Source: Lachnospiraceae bacterium
GTDB taxonomy: Bacteria; Bacillota; Clostridia; Lachnospirales; Lachnospiraceae
DNA: 5,807 nt
Direction: 5' to 3'
Assembly: GCA_016282215.1 (NCBI GenBank)
Contig: JAEEKC010000365.1
Coordinates: forward strand, 1 to 5,807
Positions within the stretch are counted from its first letter, which is position 1, and the number at the start of each line of letters is the position of its first letter. Positions 1 through 5,807 of the stretch are shown here, one piece after another. Under the pieces are notes generated by a model. It had not been told where the DNA came from. It did no database searches and saw only the letters and a list, made by a program, of their open reading frames with translations. A program made the translations under genes and the position numbers.

Positions 1-1249
1 TCAGATCCCGATCCCCATCATAATAACTAAGGATCACCGGCGCCCCGGAGCAATATCCGAATAGCTGCCCGGTTTCGGAAATGGATATGGGGTATATCGA
101 ATTTTCCGCCAAAGTACCCGTTGATTTTGATGTGATGGGATTCTTCAGGGATAGCTGATATACAGTGAAGTTCGCATTATCTGTTCCTGTTTCCGAAGTA
201 AAGGAGAGATCAACAAAATAATCATCGCCCTTTCTTAACCGACTCAGGTGCCATACATCATTTTCACCCTTCCCTTCTTCCTCATCGTAAAAATTGTAAT
301 AGGGTCCTCTCGCAGAAGTAGACCAAATATCAACCTGATCTCCGTCCGCCGCATCATAAAAATTTATACCGTATTGACAATTTTCCAGATCTGTGCTGTA
401 GGTATGCACCCGGAACAGATACCATCCATCCGCTTTTACCTTGACCCTCTTATAAAGCTGCTCTCCGCTGTTTACAAAATAGGGGTGGTCGTCACCCGTC
501 GTACTTGTGACGATCTCTTCCGGCAAAGCGCTCTTAACTACCGTCACCTTCTTTGTCGAGCCTGAGAAATCATACGTTTTAATATAATATTTCTTAGAAG
601 TATCGGTGACAATATATCCCGTACCATCAGGAACCGCATTTTCATAACTGTGATAATTCTCATCATACAAAACGGTCCCATCTTCAGAAGCGCCTATGGT
701 TACTTTATATACGCCTTCCTCCGTAAACGGGATCCGGTATATGGTATCCCCTAATGCATCAAAACCGGTCGTATTTCCTTCCTTTACTTCAAACCCTTTT
801 ACTTTCTCAACGGTTATTTTGGCAGGATCATGGTTTTCCGAATAGTAGTTACCTGCCCGAAAACAATATGTTACTCCTTTCTTCAACAACGACATGTCAG
901 CATATTCACCTTCATAATAGCTGCAAAAAAAGGTCAAATCGGATCTCGGCGTTTCAATCCTATATTCACCATCCTCGTCAGGGACAAATTCAAAGCAATA
1001 ATATCTATCATATTCATCTTCTTTTTGCTCTTCAACCTGCGCCTGTACACCGGTCTTCAATACAGGTACACTGCTCCAATCAATTTGTTCCGCACTGATC
1101 ACCTCATCCGTACCGGCAACGGTTTCAGTTGCAGGTACATCCGGCTGCGTACTTTCACCGGCAGCCGCTATTACCGGCACCATTGTCATTGCCATGGATG
1201 CACTCAATGCCATCGCAAGCAATCTGTTTACAAGTTTCGTCCTTCTCAT
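1..1249 (-). CDS. Secreted protein with PPC-like beta-sandwich repeats (3' end outside window)
   Basis: The frame is open from an ATG at 1249 to the left edge: 416 codons plus one base, with no stop. A ribosome binding site, GGGAGG (1258-1263), lies 8 bases upstream and supports this start. Residues 1-30 are a clear signal peptide: a basic start (MRRTK), a hydrophobic core, and likely cleavage after the Ala run at 28-30. A low-complexity acidic/Thr segment follows (31-79). The mature part appears to be about four diverged repeats, near residues 80-150, 168-239, 264-368 and 384 to the edge. Each opens with a strand ending in a '(D/E)xGxY'-like turn (DEDGEYRI, TEEGVYKV, KADGWYLF, SETGQLFG). The first three later carry a 'LKKGVTYCFRA'-like strand (also SKKYYIKT, RKGDDYFVDL). 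This resembles bacterial pre-peptidase C-terminal or jelly-roll domains; that assignment is inference. No catalytic motif is visible. A wall anchor or LRR tail, if any, would be beyond the edge. Function is unknown; a surface or extracellular binding role is plausible. Confidence 0.88.
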   Translation of the reverse strand, partial: MRRTKLVNRLLAMALSASMAMTMVPVIAAAGESTQPDVPATETVAGTDEVISAEQIDWSSVPVLKTGVQAQVEEQKEDEYDRYYCFEFVPDEDGEYRIETPRSDLTFFCSYYEGEYADMSLLKKGVTYCFRAGNYYSENHDPAKITVEKVKGFEVKEGNTTGFDALGDTIYRIPFTEEGVYKVTIGASEDGTVLYDENYHSYENAVPDGTGYIVTDTSKKYYIKTYDFSGSTKKVTVVKSALPEEIVTSTTGDDHPYFVNSGEQLYKRVKVKADGWYLFRVHTYSTDLENCQYGINFYDAADGDQVDIWSTSARGPYYNFYDEEEGKGENDVWHLSRLRKGDDYFVDLSFTSETGTDNANFTVYQLSLKNPITSKSTGTLAENSIYPISISETGQLFGYCSGAPVILSYYDGDRDL

Positions 1250-1469
1250 ACCTCTTTCCTCCCTGAATTAATCAGCAGTATCACGCTCGGCATTTTCATA
1301 CCGGACTTTACACTACCAAATATTAGTATCGCTTCGTTTTTTACTCCGATATTTTTTCGAACTCTCATTGCTCAAAGAGATAAAAAAACACACCTTGCAG
1401 CGAATTCATTCACATAAAGAATCCGTTACAGGTGCGTATTTGTAACAACGTATTTTCTGCCGTACAAAC
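1250..1469 (-). other. Leader/intergenic stretch upstream of the PPC-like gene
   Basis: About 220 bases separate the small ORF's stop from the start of the gene at 1249. I see no convincing protein-coding frame and no terminator. The only ordered signals are the ribosome binding site at 1258-1263 and a perfect inverted repeat, GTTACA-N10-TGTAAC, at 1425-1446. No strong -35/-10 pair was found here, so transcription of the gene at 1249 may begin at the promoter at 1633-1661, giving an untranslated or partly translated leader of roughly 375 bases. I looked for, and did not find, a c-di-GMP-I type riboswitch core. Calling this a long leader is an inference. Confidence 0.35.
1425..1446. repeat. 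Inverted repeat GTTACA-N10-TGTAAC
   Basis: The two 6-base arms are perfect complements separated by 10 bases, between the small ORF and the gene starting at 1249. It could be an operator or a short hairpin. Arms of this length are expected about once by chance in an intergenic region of this size, so support is weak. Confidence 0.2.
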
Positions 1470-1495
1470 TTATACTATGATAAGTATTTCTGTAC
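1462..1495. repeat. Nested inverted repeat at the small ORF's stop codon
   Basis: The outer arms GTACA/TGTAC (1462-1466 and 1491-1495) enclose perfect inner arms ACTTAT/ATAAGT (1468-1473 and 1480-1485) around a 6-base loop. The stop codon of the 46-codon ORF (1470-1472) lies in the stem. The structure is AT-rich and has no T-tract after it on the minus strand, so it is not a convincing terminator. It could be an mRNA 3' structure or a protein-binding palindrome. Confidence 0.25.
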
Positions 1496-1610
1496 CCCCC
1501 CCAATTTTTTCAGCGTTTTTCAGCACATTTTCCATTTCCGAAACACCTTCAAAAGTTTCTGTCTCTTTTTGTAAATAAACATTCCGGCTCGTCACAGATT
1601 CGAAGTTCAT
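1470..1610 (-). CDS. Candidate small protein of 46 residues, unknown function
   Basis: An ATG at 1608-1610 opens a 46-codon frame ending in TAA. The same frame can be extended upstream to a TTG at 1661, but that TTG is the -35 box of the promoter, so the longer version would not be transcribed. The ATG is preceded by GGTGGTAAAG (1611-1620), a weak ribosome binding site, and lies about 16 bases after the predicted transcription start. The protein is polar (starts MNFESVTSRNVY), has no signal peptide or membrane segment, and contains a probable short helix (SEMENVLKNAEK). Near the end a G8 tract encodes Gly-Gly-Gly, followed by a hydrophobic finish (EILIIV). I recognise no family. The short, promoter-proximal layout could suit an antitoxin-like or regulatory peptide, but nothing in the residues shows this. 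It could also be a chance frame or the remnant of a longer gene broken at the G tract. Confidence 0.35.
   Translation of the reverse strand: MNFESVTSRNVYLQKETETFEGVSEMENVLKNAEKIGGGTEILIIV
1495..1502. repeat. Homopolymer tract (C8 on +, G8 on -)
   Basis: Eight consecutive C residues lie inside the candidate 46-codon ORF. Such a run is rare in a window of this composition and is prone to slippage and to sequencing error. Losing one base gives a stop nine codons after the Ile before the tract. Gaining one extends the reading frame by roughly 20 codons into the leader, ending at a TAA just inside the inverted repeat at 1425-1446. Confidence 0.8.
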
Positions 1611-1632
1611 CTTTACCACCGGAATATAATAA

Positions 1633-1661
1633 AGTGTACCACGCTCATGGTACTTTTTCAA
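1633..1661 (-). promoter_or_regulatory. Sigma-A-type promoter
   Basis: On the minus strand TTGAAA (1656-1661) is followed by an optimal 17-base spacer and TACACT (1633-1638). The -35 matches the consensus at 5 of 6 positions and the -10 is moderate. It sits just after the terminator of the upstream operon and points toward the small ORF and the PPC-like gene. Predicted transcription start is near 1626. Confidence 0.55.
1636..1653. promoter_or_regulatory. Palindromic operator candidate within the promoter spacer
   Basis: The 18-base element GTACCA-N6-TGGTAC has perfect 6-base arms. It fills the -35/-10 spacer and overlaps the first bases of the -10 box. A dimeric repressor bound here would block RNA polymerase. 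No regulator gene is present in the window apart from, possibly, the small ORF immediately downstream, which would be an autoregulator if real. The binding protein is unknown. Confidence 0.4.
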
Positions 1662-1704
1662 CTGCTTTTTTCATGACAGGATTTTAAAGACAGCGTTTTC
1701 GCAT

Positions 1705-1735
1705 AAAGAGTGCCGCATTGCTGCGGCACTCTTTT
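1705..1735 (-). terminator. Intrinsic terminator of the two-gene LRR operon
   Basis: A perfect 13-bp stem (1705-1717 paired with 1722-1734) with a 4-base loop, TTGC, lies 43 bases after the stop of the gene ending at 1778. Its core is GC-rich (GTGCCGC). On the minus strand the stem ends in TTT followed by AT, so the T-tract is short but usable. A second, imperfect hairpin (1737-1760, a 9-bp stem with one bulged A) precedes it directly. There is no convergent gene to the left, so its function is most likely to separate this operon from the promoter at 1633-1661. Confidence 0.8.
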
Positions 1736-1777
1736 GCGGGAACATCCTGTAGATGTCCCGATCACACATCTGATCTC

Positions 1778-2023
1778 TTATTTTTTGTACTTTTTGAATT
1801 TGAATTTCAGTTTCTTGTTACCGGCCTTCTTGATCATATTGACGGTCTTGTTATACTGCGTCTTATTCTTTGCCTTGATGGTGATCGTGGCATTTTTCTT
1901 AATACCGCGCAGGGCGTTCTTGCCGACCTTCTTTAAGTTGTTGCCGTTGACGGTCATCTTGCCGAGTTTGCTGTCGCCGTCAAATGCGCCCTTGCCGATC
2001 TCGGTAACACTGTCTGGCAGCGT
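1778..2023 (-). repeat. Direct repeat copy A: C-terminal LRR module coding sequence
   Basis: The last 82 codons, including the stop, align without gaps to 3892-4137. A hand count finds 35 base differences in 246 (about 86% identity), but only 4 amino-acid differences in 81 residues, so most changes are synonymous. The longest perfect match noted is 26 bases (1914-1939 with 4028-4053). Weaker homology continues upstream to about 2350. Confidence 0.9.
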
Positions 2024-3865
2024 AGCAGCTGTCAGTTTTGAGCATTTAGAGAAGGCATTTTTGCCGATCTTCTTCAGGCCCTTGCCCTTCACAGTCAGCT
2101 TCTTCAGATTCTTGCAGCCCGTGCAGGCACCTTCTTTGATCTCCTGGATCGAAGCCGGAATGGTAAGCTGCTGCATTTTTGTATTGTTTGCCAAAGCTTT
2201 CTTTCCAATGGAAGTGATCTTGCAGTCAGTATTACCGATCTTAACCGTAGCGTCAATGGTTACCTTCTTTTCATTTTTGTTCTCTGTACCTTTAAACTCT
2301 GCCTCCGGATTGTCACCGCCGGTCGTTACCTGATACTGATCGCCGTCAACGGTCTCCTGCTGTCCTGCCTCCGGTGCTTTGATCTGCGCCGTCGGAGCTG
2401 CAGGCTGGGACGAAGATGAGCCGCTGCCACCGGTTGAAGCGCTTGCAGGTGAAAATACCTGCTTTAAGTTCTTCAATACGGCATTTGCATAATAATTACG
2501 ACGCATATTGCAGGTGTACCCTTTTTCAAGCATATAATCCGTGCCGTTTTCCTGTCTCATAATGGAAACTGGTTTCTCAAGCATGGCGCCATCTTTGAAA
2601 GGCGCATATCCGAATGTGCTTGCATAACCCTTGATTGTTTCAATACCTGTATTTTGGATCACTGCCTGATTGAACGCTCCGGTAAGCTGAACAACAACAT
2701 AATCTTTGTTATCCTTATGAAACAGTCTGCCGTATTTATATTCATGATCGTACTTCGTGTCCGTCATCTGATTCAGACTGAACTCTCCGGTTGTACTGTC
2801 ATAGGGAATTTGAGTAAATGTACGTGCCTTAACTGTATTCGCCGATACTGATTTGATCTCCGATTCTGAACCGATCACCGATTCTTCCAAGGAGATCGAC
2901 CACCCATCAGCCTTTTCATTTTTTACAATTTTATAATAATCAGGGCCATAACCAACTGCTTCATATGTACGCTTTACATACATATTATCTTCCGTCAGAT
3001 CACATTTGCCATCTTTGTCGATTCCAAAATAAACCTTATCATAGGAAAGCTTTAACGGCGCATAATAAACTTCAGCATTGTCAGGATCTGCTTCTTCCGA
3101 ATAATCTGACGAACTGTCCCAGGCAAGGGCAGGAGTTGCTGTTCCGCCATAGGTTACCAGTTTACTTTCTACCATGGCAATTTCCTTGTTCCCTGATATA
3201 TTCATCCGGATACTTCCCGGAGTACTGTACCCGGTTTCTTCATTCTCCATACTGAAATGACCGGTGTTGGAACTTCCGTATATTGTCAATGTCAGTTCTT
3301 TCGCCACATCGATGGAAGGAACGGATTCGTCAGACTGGATCGCGATACCGGCACCGCTGCATTCATACTGATAGTTCGACGGATAAGCGTTTGTCACCTG
3401 TTTTTTGTAACCGCCGTAAGAAATTGTGCCGGTATACGGCGCATTGATCGTCAGATTACCGGAACCCGTAAAGTTTACGCCCGATGGGCCGGCAATTACC
3501 AGTGCACCCATTTTGCAGGTTCCTGTTACGTCGACTGTCACCTTGCCCATGGCCAGATTCGAAAAAGTATGTACATAAATACTCATAAAGGGTGCATCAG
3601 CATTGACCAGTTTTAAGGTATTTGTTTTTGCATCATAGCTGACACCCTTATATGCACCGGAGATATGCTCACTATATGGGTGATAAAAGTAAAAGCTCTC
3701 ATTTTTTTCAGAAGCAGCCAGATAATCATTCGCTACAACCATCACTTCCGGACCATCATCTTCCTGTGCCGAAACATCACAGACCAATAATGATGTTGGC
3801 AGCAGCAGAATACTCATTACGACTGCTAACAGTTTTTTCAGGATTTCTTTGCTTTTTTGTTTCAT
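1778..3865 (-). CDS. Secreted BspA-like LRR protein with a beta-helix-like head
   Basis: A complete 695-residue protein. The ATG at 3865 has a strong ribosome binding site, AAGGAGGG (3870-3877), in the 26-base gap after the preceding gene. Residues 1-33 form a signal peptide with likely cleavage at VSA|QE; Cys29 is not in a proper lipobox. Residues about 75-240 contain short strand-turn repeats such as 'GVNFTGSGNLTI', 'GAGIAIQSD' and 'ELTLTIYGSSNTG'. These resemble the right-handed beta-helix regions often joined to LRR domains in Firmicutes surface proteins. Residues 240-470 are not recognised; 283-292 (DKDGKCDLTE) resembles an EF-hand loop lacking its first Asp. A Ser/Gly/Pro/Ala linker (473-493) leads to about five LRR_5 repeats (553-660) and a very basic end (KLKFKFKKYKK). 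There is no LPXTG motif or C-terminal membrane segment, so attachment would be non-covalent or absent. A role in adhesion or ligand binding is inferred from family behaviour. Confidence 0.93.
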   Translation of the reverse strand: MKQKSKEILKKLLAVVMSILLLPTSLLVCDVSAQEDDGPEVMVVANDYLAASEKNESFYFYHPYSEHISGAYKGVSYDAKTNTLKLVNADAPFMSIYVHTFSNLAMGKVTVDVTGTCKMGALVIAGPSGVNFTGSGNLTINAPYTGTISYGGYKKQVTNAYPSNYQYECSGAGIAIQSDESVPSIDVAKELTLTIYGSSNTGHFSMENEETGYSTPGSIRMNISGNKEIAMVESKLVTYGGTATPALAWDSSSDYSEEADPDNAEVYYAPLKLSYDKVYFGIDKDGKCDLTEDNMYVKRTYEAVGYGPDYYKIVKNEKADGWSISLEESVIGSESEIKSVSANTVKARTFTQIPYDSTTGEFSLNQMTDTKYDHEYKYGRLFHKDNKDYVVVQLTGAFNQAVIQNTGIETIKGYASTFGYAPFKDGAMLEKPVSIMRQENGTDYMLEKGYTCNMRRNYYANAVLKNLKQVFSPASASTGGSGSSSSQPAAPTAQIKAPEAGQQETVDGDQYQVTTGGDNPEAEFKGTENKNEKKVTIDATVKIGNTDCKITSIGKKALANNTKMQQLTIPASIQEIKEGACTGCKNLKKLTVKGKGLKKIGKNAFSKCSKLTAATLPDSVTEIGKGAFDGDSKLGKMTVNGNNLKKVGKNALRGIKKNATITIKAKNKTQYNKTVNMIKKAGNKKLKFKFKKYKK

Positions 3866-3891
3866 AATGCCCTCCTTTTCATCACAGGTTT
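3866..3891 (-). promoter_or_regulatory. Short operon junction with strong ribosome binding site
   Basis: The 26 bases between the stop of the upstream gene and the ATG at 3865 contain AAGGAGGG (3870-3877), placed 4 bases before the ATG. There is no room for a terminator plus promoter, which supports co-transcription with separate translation initiation. Confidence 0.8.
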
Positions 3892-4137
3892 TTATTTCTT
3901 GTATTTCTTGAATTTGAATTTCAGTTTCTTATTTCCCGCCTTTTTGATCATGTTTACGATCTTATTGTACTGCGTCTTATTCTTTGCCTTAACGGTAACC
4001 GTTGCATTTTTCTTGATGCCGCGAAGCGCGTTCTTGCCGACCTTCTTTAAGTTATTTCCATTGACTGTCAGCTTTCCGAGTTTACTGTCCCCGTCAAAGG
4101 CGCCCTTTCCGATCTCGGTCACACTGTCGGGAAGTGT
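3892..4137 (-). repeat. Direct repeat copy B: C-terminal LRR module coding sequence
   Basis: This is the partner of 1778-2023, in the same orientation and codon register and likewise ending exactly at the stop codon. The two copies start 2,114 bases apart, so recombination between them would remove one whole gene length. Confidence 0.9.
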
Positions 4138-5807
4138 TGCACTTTTCAGTTTCGGACACTTGGCAAAAGCGTTCTTTCCGACTTTCGTTAAACTCTTACC
4201 CTTAAAGGTTACGCTCGTCATGGACTTGCAGCCATTGAATGCATTGTCACCGATCTGCTCCGTGTTTGCAGGGATCGTCATCTTCTTTAAGGATGTACAC
4301 CCCTTGAATGCACTGCTGCCGATATTTACAATGGATGCGGGAAGTGTCACGTTTTCCAGTTTTTTATTGCCCGAAAAAGCCTTGTCGGCAATTTCCACTA
4401 CCGGTATTTCCTGATCGCCGCTGCCCACGGTTGCCGGTACTGTCACCTTCTTCTGACTTTGATCTTCCGTTCCTGTATACTCAGCTCCCTTTTGTCCGTC
4501 ATCGGTCTCAGTTACGGTATAGGAAGCGCCATCCTCTTTGATAGTATCGCCAACTGCAGGCTCCGAGGTGGCGGAAGTTTGCTGCTGCTGACCACCGCTT
4601 TGCTGGCTCTGGCCGCCTTGCTGTTGTTGGCCGCCCTGCTGGCTTTGACCACCCTGCTGACTCTGGCCGCCCTGCTGGCCTTCGCCGCCGCTCTGCTTTA
4701 CTTCTTCCCAGATCGCATACAGATTGGAATCCTCATAGATATGATGGAGCTCCTCCGGCACCGTGCCATTCGGGTCAAAAGTCCAGCCCTTAAATGTATA
4801 TCCGTCCTTTGTCGGTGTCGGCAGATCATCTGCAAACATCGTATACTCTTCAACCTGCAGGGTTTTTATGACTTTCCCGTCAGAATACAGGTTTACCGTG
4901 TATGTCTGCGGCAGATATTCATACTGCGCATAAAAGACCGTATCATCCGTCACCGTATCCGTCAGTTTCGCAGCTACGTCGCCGTCTGTCGGATACTGTG
5001 CTGTATACCAGCCTGTAAACTCATAATGGTCGACCGCTGCCGCCGCAGGAAATGCCTTGCCGGGAAGCGCATCCCCCAGTACTACCGAATCCCCCTTAGC
5101 AGATACTTCCAATACCTTTTTGCCATAGGTATCGTTTTCAGAATCATAAATCTGCGGATTAAAGAAGGTGATCAGGATCTCACCCAGATATTTGATCTTC
5201 CAATCGTATGCGTCAGAGGTATCTTCCTCTATGGCTTTTTGCAGCCAGGCGTCTGCCTTTCCGCCCCTCTTTACATGGAATATACATTGTTTTAGCATGG
5301 ATTTGCTGCCTACAAAATCAAATGGATTCGCTGTATCTGCTATGATCGTATCAGCGCTTTCAATAGTGACGCTCACCAGATTATTGCAGCTGAGGAATGT
5401 CTGATCCGCAATGGTCGTTACCGTAGCCGGTATCACGATACTTTCAAGACCGGTGCAATTCATAAGCAGCCGGTATTCCAGCTCTGTCACAGAGGCAGGG
5501 ATCACCAGTGTTTTCAAACTGCTGCAATAGTTAAATGCCCCCACCTTCGATGTACTTGAGTATCCGTTAGGACCTGCGATTGAAGCCACAGCATCCGGAA
5601 GTTTGAGTTCTTCAAGATCAAAACATCTGTCAAATACGCCGTAGGTAATGGCGGTCAGGCCGCTCTTCGACGCGTCGATGGTTTTTACATGCTGCAATTT
5701 GCTGAAACAGTACTCTCCGAGAGATTTTACCCTCTTTCCCAAAGTAATGGTCAGGATTTCACTCTCTGTAGTGGGGTCCATGCTGCTGTTGAGCGCGGTA
5801 CTGTCAA
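3892..5807 (-). CDS. BspA-like LRR / Flg_new surface protein (5' end outside window)
   Basis: The frame is open from the right edge to a TAA at 3892. A Met codon at 5781 is not accepted as the start: it lacks a ribosome binding site and a signal peptide, the frame stays open upstream, and it falls at the edge of an LRR block. Counting from that Met, residues 10-140 are LRR_5 repeats with 'AFxxCxxLxxLxIPxSV'-type units (AFNYCSSLKTLVIPASV; MNCTGLESIVIPATV). Two Flg_new-like domains follow: 203-289 with 'YEFTGWYT...FYAQYEY', and 294-360 with 'GYTFKGWTFDPNG...LYAIWEE'. A Gln/Gly-rich linker (364-402) leads to a second LRR block (about 430-590) and the basic end KLKFKFKKYKK. The last 81 residues match the next gene's product at 77 positions. 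Surface exposure is inferred from domain type. Of the seven LRR-like units near the C-terminus, one 23-residue unit is absent from the neighbour. The following gene starts 26 bases downstream, so the two are probably co-transcribed. Confidence 0.92.
   Translation of the reverse strand, partial: DSTALNSSMDPTTESEILTITLGKRVKSLGEYCFSKLQHVKTIDASKSGLTAITYGVFDRCFDLEELKLPDAVASIAGPNGYSSTSKVGAFNYCSSLKTLVIPASVTELEYRLLMNCTGLESIVIPATVTTIADQTFLSCNNLVSVTIESADTIIADTANPFDFVGSKSMLKQCIFHVKRGGKADAWLQKAIEEDTSDAYDWKIKYLGEILITFFNPQIYDSENDTYGKKVLEVSAKGDSVVLGDALPGKAFPAAAAVDHYEFTGWYTAQYPTDGDVAAKLTDTVTDDTVFYAQYEYLPQTYTVNLYSDGKVIKTLQVEEYTMFADDLPTPTKDGYTFKGWTFDPNGTVPEELHHIYEDSNLYAIWEEVKQSGGEGQQGGQSQQGGQSQQGGQQQQGGQSQQSGGQQQQTSATSEPAVGDTIKEDGASYTVTETDDGQKGAEYTGTEDQSQKKVTVPATVGSGDQEIPVVEIADKAFSGNKKLENVTLPASIVNIGSSAFKGCTSLKKMTIPANTEQIGDNAFNGCKSMTSVTFKGKSLTKVGKNAFAKCPKLKSATLPDSVTEIGKGAFDGDSKLGKLTVNGNNLKKVGKNALRGIKKNATVTVKAKNKTQYNKIVNMIKKAGNKKLKFKFKKYKK
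4579..4692 (-). repeat. Gln/Gly-rich low-complexity tandem repeat linker
   Basis: About 38 codons use almost only Gly, Gln and Ser. They form imperfect 6-residue units (GGQSQQ, GGQSQQ, GGQQQQ, GGQSQQ, then SGGQQQQ), or 18-base units at the DNA level. The segment is probably a flexible, extended spacer between the Flg_new domains and the C-terminal LRR block. Unit number could vary between strains by slippage. Confidence 0.85.

Noticed and set aside
830..1417. Plus-strand frame of 195 codons
   Set aside because: It overlaps the signal peptide and first repeats of the well-supported minus-strand gene and runs into the intergenic region. No recognisable domain.
1608..1661. TTG at 1661 as the start of the small ORF
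   Set aside because: This TTG is the -35 box of the predicted promoter, so it would not be in the transcript; the ATG at 1610 is better placed.
1710..2333. Long plus-strand frame rich in Leu/Phe that looks like a membrane protein, with a similar partner at 3857-4414
   Set aside because: Both are antisense to the Lys/Asn-rich LRR module; complementing its codons gives Phe/Leu-rich readings. Their similarity to each other follows from the direct repeat. Differences fall at the third codon position of the minus-strand genes, showing which strand is selected.
2988..3017. EF-hand or dockerin calcium loop in the 695-residue protein
   Set aside because: DKDGKCDLTE fits several EF-hand positions but position 1 is Gly and no second loop is present, so calcium binding is not claimed.
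3770..3785. Lipoprotein signal (Cys29) in the 695-residue protein
   Set aside because: The residue before Cys is Val rather than Gly/Ala/Ser, and a better signal peptidase I site (VSA|Q) follows.
4459..5295. Plus-strand frame of 278 codons with a Leu/Ala-rich stretch
   Set aside because: It is the shadow of the Gln/Gly linker and Flg_new region; Gln and Gly codons read as Leu and Ala in antisense. It has no ribosome binding site or recognisable domain.
5779..5781. ATG as the start of the right-edge gene
   Set aside because: The frame continues open to the window edge, no ribosome binding site precedes it, and a secreted protein should begin with a signal peptide, which is absent here.

Overview
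The window looks like chromosomal DNA from a Gram-positive gut-type Clostridia, most likely Lachnospiraceae. The reasons are strong AGGAGG-type ribosome binding sites, typical Firmicutes signal peptides, moderate base composition, and large secreted proteins built from BspA-like leucine-rich repeats (LRR_5) and Listeria-Bacteroides (Flg_new) repeats. This placement is inferred from protein style; no taxonomic marker gene is present.

Every supported gene lies on the minus strand, so transcription runs from high to low coordinates. At the right edge (5807 to 3892) is a secreted/surface LRR protein whose start lies outside the window. In order it holds an N-terminal LRR block, two Flg_new-like domains, a Gln/Gly-rich linker and a C-terminal LRR block. 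Only 26 bases later a second gene (3865 to 1778) encodes a 695-residue secreted protein: signal peptide, probable beta-helix-like region, central region of unknown function, Ser/Pro/Ala linker, and a C-terminal LRR block. The last 81 residues of the two proteins differ at only 4 positions. The pair looks like an operon and ends at a perfect 13-bp terminator hairpin (1705-1734).

The 528 bases from 1250 to 1777 contain that terminator and a good sigma-A-type promoter whose spacer carries a perfect inverted repeat. Just downstream is a candidate 46-codon ORF with a run of eight G residues, followed by a leader with no further recognisable gene. At the left edge (1249 to 1) is the 5' part of a third secreted protein, made of about four diverged beta-sandwich repeats resembling pre-peptidase C-terminal (PPC) domains; its 3' end is outside the window.

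Together this is a cell-surface/secretome locus. Two neighbouring proteins present different N-terminal heads on a nearly constant C-terminal LRR module with a very basic tail. No enzyme active site, transposase, CRISPR array, tRNA or rRNA was seen. The most unusual points are the conserved C-terminal module shared by neighbours, the operator-like palindrome inside a promoter spacer, and the small ORF with its G8 tract.
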